A DNA stretch of 64,000 bases. It comes from Hormiphora californensis. Lineage: Eukaryota; Ctenophora; Tentaculata; Cydippida; Pleurobrachiidae. The stretch covers positions 4,609,614 to 4,673,613 of the forward strand of contig CM035358.1 of NCBI GenBank assembly GCA_020137815.1. The letters run 5' to 3'. A program made the translations under genes and the position numbers. Shown piece by piece: positions 24,370 through 42,384 of the stretch; position 1 is the stretch's first letter; every line of letters starts with the position of its first letter. The notes below the pieces were generated by a model. That model was not told the DNA's origin and did not search any database. It saw nothing but the letters and a program-made list of their open reading frames with translations.

Positions 24370-24879
24370 CACCACTGCTTCTCAATCAGATCTAAAGTTG
24401 AGACACATTTTAGTTGCACACTGTTGACAGCTTTCAGAGTTCCAAATCTGTCATCTCTCCCCTTCGTGCAGTATTTCTTTTGAAACTTTTTCTTATTCTG
24501 TTACTATATCATACATGCAGTCGACTCTCTATCAGTCAGTCTCTATCAGTCTATTTACTGTGCTAATGCCTAACGGGTCCAACTCCAAATGTTTTAACGG
24601 GTCCACATCGTTAATTATTCTTATTTCGTGTCCTAACCTGTATCCTATAATTTTTGCTTTCCCTATAATAGTTCATGCAGTACCACGACCGGCCAATATG
24701 CAATATTGATTAATTGGGTAATATATACATGCTGTGTTACACCTACTGGTATGACAGGGTACTATCAATTGCAACCCTATACAGCTGCATTGATTGGTTT
24801 ATTTGCCGTATTGTCGACGGATTTAGAACGAATCATTTGCCAAAATAAGCAGAGTTACTAACTCTGAAGTGTCATTGAG

Positions 24880-25372
24880 GGTCGCGGACTTTAAGTCTAA
24901 CGGACTCCAGGTCTAAAAAAGGCGGACTCTAAGTCTAAATCGGACTCTAAGTCTAACTTTAGACTTTAGACATAGAGTCCGGATTTTTTAGACTTAGCAC
25001 AATTTTTAGACATAGAGTCCCCCTGTGTTAGACTTGGTAGACATTATATATAGAGTCCCCCATGATACTCAGGCGATAGACAAAGAGTCTCCGGACTCTA
25101 GGTCTAAAACCTAATCCCAACCCTAAACCTAACCCTAACAATACCCTAACCCTAACCTCGACCCCAAACAACAACCCTAACCATTCTAGACCGGTTAGGG
25201 AGCACATCGAGCTCTCGCTTCCGGCTGTTAGGCTCGCAATCTACGTTATTTCTTAGACTTAGCGTCCCCGTATTTTAGACTTGTTAGACATAGAGTCCCC
25301 GTATTTTAGACTTGTTAGACATAGAGTCCTCCCTGAATTTTAAGCAAAAAGCGGACTCTAGCGTCCGTCTCC
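24880..25372. repeat. TAGACTTA-type repeat field with telomere-like CCCTAA tract
   Basis: Repeated gtctaa/ttagac phrases (ggactctaagtctaa, ttagacatagagtcc) in both orientations flank 25,105-25,197. That inner stretch holds several imperfect copies of the CCCTAA telomere unit (ccctaacaataccctaaccctaacc). It may be an interstitial telomeric sequence or part of an inverted-repeat element. Confidence 0.6.
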
Positions 25373-26795
25373 CTCATTAATAAAGTCATTGAACTCTGAT
25401 AACATAACGACCTTACTTTGGTGCTACTGAGTCTACTATAATTTCATATTAATATTTTAGCTCATTGACATTTATAAAGACACCTGCATTATATGCTCGA
25501 ATCTTCTGTAGCTGCTACACACCGGTTACAGGTCCTATATTGCAAACTGCAAGGGAAAGACACTAGAAAAGAGACACGTGCTAAAACATTATATATGATC
25601 CAGAGCATCTAATAATGTCACTTGCATTGCTAAGTTGGCGAGTGGACCGACCTAGAAAATGTGGTATCACCTGGGCAGTGTCATATTTTTTTTATATTAT
25701 GACAGAGACTCCATAGTCCATAATCCACATAATTTTCTTCCAAGTTGTGTGCCTTAGTGAACATTTAATCCTGGCTGCAATGTAGATATAAAAAACATGA
25801 TTATATGTATTTATCGTGTATAATGATTAGATCTTAGATGAAGCCTGCAGTTTTATGATCTATTCATATAGTGCACAGCAGCTGCCCCCCCCCCAACAAA
25901 GTGAGGACAGATGATCTGATGATAACACGTGTGTAATCGAAGCTATCCTAAAGAAAGAGGAGATCAAGTCTATTAAGCTTTTACACCATCACTATTTCCT
26001 CGATGTTTCGTTGTCAGCAAATATTTTGGGGGAAGTTATTAGATTTTGAATATATATTTATTATTTAAACTGTCAAAGTATGCTTGACTAAAAGTTCTCC
26101 GGAAGAACGAAAGACGTTAATTTTCTTTGTCCCTCATTTTGCTAAACATCACTTACAGAATTCAGTTTTTAAATGTCAACGGCGCTATGAATTGTAGAGG
26201 TGACTGCAGCGTATGTCAACCCATTTTGCTAAATGTCACTTGCAGGGAAAACAATTCCAGTGTCACCATGCAGTGACTTTTAACCAAACGTCTGTAACAT
26301 AACTGCTAAACCACACAATTGCAGTTACAATCCTAACGGGTTACAAATGCTTGAATATTTTACTCATAGGCTATTATTCATGAATTACCCATTATTTTTG
26401 ATGCCAATATTCTTTGTACAAATTTGCATACATGTCCATTGTCCAGTTAGAAATTCTCAATAACAAAATCCCAGTTGCACAAAGTTTAGAACCTTGCTAC
26501 CATCTAAACAGATATTAAATTAGAATTAAAAATTGAAATCAATCTCGATCATTGAGAGATAAAGCCTAGATCTCCCGAACCCTCACAGAGCGTGTGTGAA
26601 ATTTTATGTGGTGTGAGCCACACAAATAAAACCTTCTCATTTATATAGCTAAGACGTGATACATATCCCGGATCAGAAGGCACCCCCTCAGATGTCTGGA
26701 CCAGATGGAAGGTATCCCCAGCCCGGGCCTTGTTTTACATGTAACAGCCCCACCCGGACCCTCGGCCTATGCTCAACCATGCTCGTAGGCCAGAG
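25373..26795. other. Non-coding stretch
   Basis: AT-rich, with no gene recognised. Two partial repeats of ttttgctaaacatcacttacag / ttttgctaaatgtcacttgcag near 26,140 and 26,225. Confidence 0.5.
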
Positions 26796-27312
26796 ATCTA
26801 GTCCAGCAAGGCAATTCGTTTGGTTTTCCCTCTCGCTGCAAGCTATCTAGTCCAGCAAGGCAATTCGTTTGGGTTTCCCTCGCTGCAAGCTATCTAGTCC
26901 AGCAAGGCAATTCGTTTGGGTTTCCCTCTCGCTGTGCTATCTAGTCCAGCAAAGCAATTCGTTTGGGTTTCCCTCTCGCTGTGATATCTAGTCCAGCAAG
27001 GCAATTCGTTTGGGTTTCACGCCGTTGAGCTATCTAGCCCAGCAAAGCAATTCGTTTGGGTTACCCTCTCGCTGCAAGCTATCTAGCCCAGCAAAGCAAT
27101 TCGTTTGGGTTTCCCTCTCGCTGCAAGCTATCTAGTCCAGCAAAGCAATTCGTTTGGGTTTCCCTCTCGCTGTGATATCTAGTCCAGCAAAGCAATTCGT
27201 TTGGGTTACCCTCTCGCTGTGATATCTAGTCCAGCAAGGCAATTCGTTTGGGTTACCCTCTCGCTGCAAGCTATCTAGTCCAGCAAAGCAATTCGTTTGG
27301 GTTTCACGAGCT
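26796..27312. repeat. ~50-bp minisatellite, about ten copies
   Basis: Unit tctagtccagcaaggcaatt followed by cgtttgggtttccctctcgctg and a variable 2-7-base spacer. Copies differ by a few bases (gtcc/gccc, aagg/aaag). It ends about 160 bp before the first recognised exon of the kelch gene, so it lies in its promoter or 5' intron. Confidence 0.9.
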
Positions 27313-27472
27313 ATAATATAACAAACCGTGTTGCTGTATAATAGTTTGAACTAAAGGCTGCTTTTTTGTGATGGATTTAGACTTGGAAGAAAGATCCCAA
27401 AATGAATCCAGCTCTGAATTTTAACATTACATTTTCAGAAATGATCCAGAGTTCCAGTACCGCGTGGCGGTC

Positions 27473-36662
<9,190 letters not shown>

Positions 36663-36756
36663 TGAATGCGTGTGTTATAATCGATGAAACTGTCTTGCTG
36701 TTCATAAAATGTGTTGTATATTATGTTTGGATGTGATAAATTTGGTAAAAAAACTG

Positions 36757-36789
36757 GGTAGTATGACATAGGTCCTATGTCATACTACC
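36757..36789. repeat. Perfect 33-bp palindrome after the kelch stop codon
   Basis: GGTAGTATGACATAGG is followed directly by its complement, about 95 bp after the stop. It could form a 3'-UTR hairpin or be a minimal inverted-repeat element. Confidence 0.8.
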
Positions 36790-36910
36790 AAAAACTGACG
36801 AGAGAGAAAGATTTTAGTTCATGCAGCAAGAAAGATCTACAGATTTCATTATAGCCATGATTATGATTAATTTTGGGAGGTACGCTGTTACATATTATGT
36901 GTTGCGTATC

Positions 36911-37090
36911 AGTGCTGCTTGTAGTCGTATTACCGTAATGGAAATACAGTAATGAGACACGCACGTTGCATAACACACGGCAAAAATTGCATGTGTTCAG
37001 CACGTACTAGCGCCCTGATTGGCCACGGTTGCGCGTCGTCTTACTGTATCTCCGTTTTCCATTACCGTTTTCCCATTACAAGCGACCGTG
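36911..37090. mobile_element. MITE family 'R1', copy 1
   Basis: About 180 bp running from gtgctgcttgtagtcgtatt to ccattacaagcgaccgtg. Shared internal phrases are cagcacgtactagcg, attggccacggttgcg and cttactgtatctccgttttc. The ends are imperfect inverted repeats (gcttgtagt...attacaagc). Three further copies occur in the window. Confidence 0.75.
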
Positions 37091-37117
37091 TAAGTGTTTA
37101 TTTACTGTCCATGGCGC

Positions 37118-37172
37118 TGCGACCCCATCTGAGCGCACTGTCAAATCGGGGTCTGGCGCCGCCAGACAGTTT
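37118..37172. repeat. Short dispersed hairpin element
   Basis: gaccccatctgagcgcact followed by a ctggcgccgccag hairpin. The same pair of phrases occurs at 17,467-17,525 inside the fold-back element, and a relative is near 40,036. 37,205-37,237 (ccgaccgaatcaggaaatac) recurs in intron 7 of the protease gene. Confidence 0.55.
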
Positions 37173-37686
37173 AAATTTATGTGTGTGATCATGGAACTAC
37201 TTTGCCGACCGAATCAGGAAATACTGGTCCCTGATTAGTGTTCAACTAATAATGTGCCAAAAAGTATATTTGAGTTTATTTAAAAAGTTGTTAAATTTCA
37301 GCGTTCAATTGTTTAATAATGCCCTGTTATAATATATTTTCTTTGACGACATACCCCAACCAATGAGAGTAATATATTTGATAATTTTAACACAACAAGT
37401 GTTATCCTCAAATAAAGACAAATGACCTCATAGTGTGAGAGACATAGCAGAGTCTCGCCCGCCCACCTTTGTATGTTTTGACTTGGGTTAAAGACACACA
37501 AAGGCGGCATTGTCCTCGTTGGTGCATTATCGGTCTTGTACCCCCTTCACACCTAGTAGAGCTGCACAAGTTACAAGCACCTCCTCCTTTGTTTTGTTCA
37601 AACCCAGAGAGGGTCGAACAAGGCAACTCCTTCTCCAAACAAAGGAGACACAGTGAAACATGTTAACAATACAACATGCGAGGCAG

Positions 37687-37693
37687 TATAAAA
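37687..37693 (+). promoter_or_regulatory. TATA box of the protease gene
   Basis: TATAAAA, 54 bp before the ATG at 37741, with a pyrimidine-rich start region about 30 bp downstream. Confidence 0.75.
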
Positions 37694-37740
37694 CTAAGCC
37701 CTCCTAGCTCCCATCCTCACCATTACCAACACACACAACT

Positions 37741-40250
37741 ATGAAGCTTCTACTGTGTCTCTCCCTTGTAATCTCCGCAGTGTGCGGCATCGTTCCCGGA
37801 TCCTCCGGACCCCAGGACGGACCAACTAAAACCTCCGGGGATCAGTCCCACATGAGCTTTAACCGGGCCTACAGGAAGTTCAGCTCCGAACTCCAGGTTT
37901 GTGTGATATGCAGTGACAGACAAACAAACATGGTGACAGACGTAGATATGTATGGTGAAAAACAATTGACGTTGAACATTCATATTGGACATAGCCCTCA
38001 TCTTACTTAAGTTAATTTCGTATCTCCCCCCTATAACAACTAAATCTCCCCCTATAACAACAGCAAGACCATGTTCTGATGAGTGGTAACGGGGACGCCA
38101 AGCAGAGAGTCAAAGTACTACAGGGAAGCGAAGAAGCAGATTGAAGCGGTCAACAGTGACTCTTCCAGCACCTTCACCGCTGAAGTCAACAAGGTACAAC
38201 GATATTGAGTTGATAGTTGATATTTTAGTGTCAGTGTGATGTCTGATATCACTCTCCTTGCTCCAAAGTGTGAGGGAAAGGATTAGTGCGATGCCTGACA
38301 GTGATTGTTTCATATAAGACCGTCCTCTTCGCACATCGTGTGCTGTTTTGTAAACCTGATGATATCCAACAGCCAACTCACACTCTCTCTCCACAGTTTT
38401 CCATCATGAGTGAGTCTGAGAAGAATGGTTTCCGGGGTTTGAACGTCAGTAACGCCCTCAACAGGAACACAAGGAAGACAAAGAGGGAGGTGACAAAGAG
38501 GTCCACTCCCTCTGAGTATTCTTGGTACAGCTACACCACTGACATCAAGGACCAGGGACAATGTGGTAGTTGTTGGTCTTTTGCAGGTAAGCCATAGGAG
38601 GTTGGCGCTACGTAAAGGGGATTGTACGTTGTGTCCTAGTTGGTCGAGGCCTTGTACATCCTGATTTCGCTGAGGATAAGGAGATCAATCAGAAATGGCT
38701 GAGGCCTGGGCCCCGGAGTCCGGAGGACCGAAACTAAAAACAGATTTGTTGTCTTATTTTAATTCGATCACATAACAACACCAATCTTGTCAGGTGTTGC
38801 TATTGTGGAGACTCTGAACAAGGCTTACGGGGGAGACCTCCGACAGATGAGCGAACAAGAGATTGTGGATTGTAACAGCTCCGGATCCGAGTGTAACGGA
38901 GGTAAGTGTGAACTGGTGAACAGTACTTCACCTTTCCCGGAATCATTAAACGTCAACCGTGCGCTGCAAGGCAGCTAACAGCCCCCTTCTAAGAATCATA
39001 TTAAACCCCAAACTAGTTATATTTCGCCATTTTGTAGTTGATATATTGGAATTAAGTTCCTAGAGTTGAGTTCTACACTTTTGTAGTTTAGGCAACCCTC
39101 CTCTTCCCAACCCAGGATTTCCCTTTTCTAATTACCCAATCTGCAGGATGGTACACAACTGTTTGGGATTATGTCAAGAGCTCCAACCGACTGGCCTACA
39201 AGTCTTCTTATGACTACGCTGGTGCCAAGGGGTCATGCAGAAGTGGTAAGACAATCAATTAGGTGTCTGACAAGAATAAATCGATACACAAGAGAAATGG
39301 CCCTGCAAAGTACTTTGCAAGACAATAATTCCAACCATGATACTAATTTATATATCTAATCTAATCCCAAAATCACCTCCCAATAACACCTCCCACTAAC
39401 ACCCAATATGTAACACCTCTCACCATTTAGGTAGCACTACAAACGCCCTCCAGTACAGCCTGAACAGCTACGATGGCAGCGGTGGATCTACCGAGGCTGA
39501 TCTTGTTTCTGATCTGTACACTTACGGGCCTGTTGCCATTGCTGTCAGGTACTTATTAGCCACTGTACAGTTGGAAAAGTAGTTTAAAAAAAAAGCTGGC
39601 CTTAACTCCCGGTTGTTCAATCGCCATAAACCATTTGCATTACAAATCTTATCAAATCTCCACCTAAACAGCCCTATTTCCTTACAGGTGCAGCACCAAC
39701 TTCTACAGCTACTCCAGTGGTGTATTTAACGAGGACGTTGCCAGCAGCGTCGACCACGCTGTTGTTGCCATTGGTTACGCCAGCAACTACTTTTTAGTCA
39801 GGTAAAAAGCAGGAACCGACCGAATCAGGAAATACTGGTCCCTGATAGGCTGACAACCAGTCACGTGACCTAAATAACGAGTTCTGATTGGTTGTTTACT
39901 TGTTTCGGTCGGTTCCTGGTAAAAAGGAAGCTGTCATGCGCTAAAATTACATGATGAATCAAATAAAACTATTAGCCTTTTCTTACAAACATCAAACCTT
40001 TCCCTTTCTTCCTATCGCTCAGTAATTTACACCGCCGACCTGATCTGAGCGCAATGCTTTCTTTCCAGGAATTCACACCGCTAATATTCAATCCTCTCTC
40101 TCTCACAGGAACTCATGGGGTACCAGCTGGGGAGTCTCTGGACACATTTATCTGGGACGAGGTCTCAGTAGCTCCAACACATACGCTTACTACTCCGCTC
40201 ATATCACCAGTATGAGCGCTATGAAGCTACTTGAAGAGAAGGAAGAGTAA
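37741..40250 (+). CDS. Cathepsin L-like papain-family cysteine protease, eight exons
   Basis: Exons: 37741-37896, 38064-38193, 38397-38586, 38794-38901, 39147-39245, 39431-39548, 39688-39801, 40109-40250. Phases agree for about 351 aa after discounting one base. A signal peptide (MKLLLCLSLVISAVCG) opens a secreted or lysosomal pre-pro-enzyme. A short inhibitory propeptide follows (KYYREAKKQIEAVNS). The mature enzyme has all papain landmarks: oxyanion Gln and catalytic Cys in DQGQCGSCWSFA (about C154), catalytic His in VDHAVVAIGY (about H290) and Asn in RNSWGTSWGV (about N306). Family C1A enzymes digest proteins in lysosomes or the gut lumen. Oddity: exon 2 is 130 nt where 129 are needed; the run AAA at 38112-38114 seems to hold one A too many, turning VKYYREA into a frame that stops. 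Either an assembly indel or a broken gene. Confidence 0.9.
39810..39922. mobile_element. Small inverted-repeat element in protease intron 7
   Basis: aggaaccgaccgaa at the left is mirrored by ttcggtcggttcct at the right. Its inner phrase caggaaatactggtccctga also occurs at 37,214. Confidence 0.6.
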
Positions 40251-40371
40251 ACACAGTCCATGGAGGAGGAGATCTTTTAACTGACCGATGAACCAAGTTA
40301 AAAGAGTTTTTTAAATTGCAAACTTAAAATTTAAACTTCCTGAAATATAACAATGCTATTTTAATTGTCTC

Positions 40372-41230
40372 TCACTTAACTCCAACCACAATCGGTATCT
40401 CAACTACAACCTTTTTGAGTCCCAACTTGCCCCTAACCGCTATAGAGAAGGTGGCAAGATATTCCAGCTCTATAATACTGCAATATCGTGTGTTAACATC
40501 ACAAATAGCCGGGATAAAGAGAGGGACGTGCTCCCAAATGTAGGAGGAATGGGGGGCAATCTCGCCTCGTTTTGTACTGCATATCCTCTTCGCTATCGAC
40601 TCCTTTCCACCATCTGGAGAAAATAGATATCAATCATATATCAACATTTCACTGTGTAAAATTATAAAATAATAGTTGGAACGATCCAACCTGTTTGTTT
40701 ATCGCACCCATCTCATACACACGACACACCATGGGCAGACCCTCTACCTAAATATGTCACATCGCTCCCATGTCACATTGACACACACACACCTACTCTC
40801 ACACACATACACACCTGATACCTGTTCTGACTCTCTCTCTCTAATGTTACCTGCACGGAAGGTGACTGTCTGATGGATGGCCACCTCAGAGTATTGGGTG
40901 GTTCTGTCTGACATGTTCCTAATATCTGCTGTTACCCTCATATTCTCTCCCACATACCAACCTGTCAAATAATGGAGTTTGAATAAAGTTTGATAAATTA
41001 AACTAGAAGTCTGAATAGAACGGTTAATGTGACTCACAATTCACATTAATCGTTCCATTCAGACTTCTAGTGAATTAGATGGCCAAACAACTCATCCCGC
41101 ATGCTGTCTGAAACTCTAACTTCTTGTCAACTAAAGCTTACCGGTTCGTGGTAGAGTGAATAGGAAGGACACGTCTCCAGCTCCCTTCCCACAACACATG
41201 TATCCGACCCTCTTGAATGCTTGCTCGTAC
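40372..41230 (-). CDS. Arrestin-domain (ARRDC-like) protein, 3' exons (C-domain)
   Basis: Three exons: 41230-41142 (starts phase 2), 40961-40851 (phase 1 to 1), 40613-40372 (to TGA). They encode the arrestin C-terminal domain: CCGKGAGDVSFLFTLPRTG, WYVGENMRVTADIRNMSD, VAIHQTVTFRA, then YIWEHVPLFIPAICDVNTRY, SIIELEYLATFSIAV and VVVEIPIVVGVK. Alpha-arrestins scaffold ubiquitin ligases to membrane cargo; no PPxY motif is seen before the stop. The N-domain exons are at 50,270-52,444 on the same strand. At least one short exon (entered in phase 0, left in phase 2) joining the two sets is not found. Either this is one gene with a 9-kb intron holding two other genes, or it is split by rearrangement. 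Confidence 0.8.
41004..41073. repeat. Inverted repeat in an arrestin intron
   Basis: aactagaagtctgaatagaacg is mirrored by cgttccattcagacttctag with a very short loop. Confidence 0.75.
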
Positions 41231-41261
41231 CTGTTAATAAGGTTACACATGTTATGCTCTC

Positions 41262-41456
41262 TTTTCGGAGCGTGTTCGTCTCGACATTGCGCGTCGCGGG
41301 TGAACGAGCTAACCCGGGTGAACGAGCTAACAATAGTGAACTTACATGCGATATACTGCATCGCGCGCATGTAATTGCACTATTGTTAGCTTGTTCACCC
41401 GGGTTTGGTACAGCCTGCGACGCGCAATGTTGAGACGAACACGTTCCGAAAATGCA
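41262..41456. mobile_element. Fold-back MITE
   Basis: The left arm (ttttcggagcgtgttcgtct, attgcgcgtcgc, gggtgaacgagctaacaata) is mirrored through to ttccgaaaatg at the right. About 195 bp. Confidence 0.75.
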
Positions 41457-41490
41457 GGATTATGCAATTTTGCACCTTTTAGAGGGTTAC

Positions 41491-42048
41491 AGTGCTGCTT
41501 GCAGTCAAAATACGGTATCGCGAAATACAGTAATGAGACACACACGTTGCATAACACGCGGCAAAAAGTTCATGTGTCAGCACGTACTAGCGTACTGATT
41601 GGCCACGGTTGCACGTCGTCTTAGGCCGGGTCCAGACGAGTGGTAGGTAGCTACTATGGCAGGGTGCTATGGCAGGGTGCTATGGCAGGTGGGTACTGTC
41701 CAGACGAGTGGTAGCTAAGCTACCATAGTAGGCCATCTACCACTCGTCTGGACACCCTCCGACACAAATCAATCATCGGGGGTATCAAATTTCTTATGCC
41801 CCATACAAGTAAAGTTGCAATGGTAGGTTGTCAGAGGGTGTCCAGACGAGTGACACCCTACTATAGCAGGGTGTAATAGGCCGAGGTATAACACCCTGCA
41901 ATGGTAGATATAAGTGTCCAGACGAGTGGTAGGTGTGGTAGATATCTACTATAGCACCCTGCCATAGTAGCTACCTACAACTCGTCTGGACCCAGCCTTA
42001 CTGTATCTTCGTTTTCCATTACCGTTTTCCCACTACAAGCGACCGTGT
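41491..42048. mobile_element. MITE family 'R1', copy 2, interrupted
   Basis: Starts agtgctgcttgcagtc and ends cactacaagcgaccgtg like copy 1. It is split at ...cgtcgtctta / ttactgtatc... by a 374-bp insertion (41,624-41,997). Confidence 0.8.
41624..41997. mobile_element. PIF/Harbinger-like MITE inside an R1 copy, TTA target duplication
   Basis: Termini GGCCGGGTCCAGACGAGTGG at the left and CCACTCGTCTGG-type, ending GGACCCAGCC, at the right pair over about 45 bp. The trinucleotide TTA is present on both sides (41621-41623, 41998-42000) where intact R1 copies have a single TTA. A 3-bp TTA duplication is the PIF/Harbinger signature. Internal tccagacgagtggtag repeats occur. Confidence 0.85.
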
Positions 42049-42164
42049 TAGTCGAAAGTAAACAAGGAAGTTGTTGGGTACTAATATCAAGTTGTGATAC
42101 AAATGGCAAACGGTAAATATTGGAAGTGAAGTGCAATCGTGTTCAGCTTATCTTTTATAGCTTC

Positions 42165-42320
42165 AGATGTTACTAGGAGATACTAGGAGGTACCAGGAGA
42201 TACCAGCGAACTCCATGAGATGCCAGCAAACCCATAGGAGGTACTGGCAAACTCCAGGAGACACTAGGGGGTACTAGGGGACACTAGTAAACACAAGCAA
42301 ACCCTAGAATTCACTGGTAG
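42165..42320. repeat. Degenerate ~15-bp tandem repeat
   Basis: Loose copies of tactaggagataccaggag and related phrases. It lies between the arrestin 3' exons and the end of the DENN gene. Confidence 0.6.
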
Positions 42321-42384
42321 TTGCTGGGAGGTGTTATTTGTGCTCTCCAACAACTGCAGTAATGACCCATTAGCGAAGCTGACT

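Noticed and set aside
26796-27312. CRISPR-like array (regular ~50-bp units)
   Set aside because: The units are tandem with no unique spacers, and the genome is eukaryotic; it is a minisatellite.
38064-38193. Protease exon 2 starting instead at an AG just before TACTACAGG
   Set aside because: This would fix the frame but lacks a pyrimidine tract and deletes part of the propeptide; a one-base insertion is simpler.
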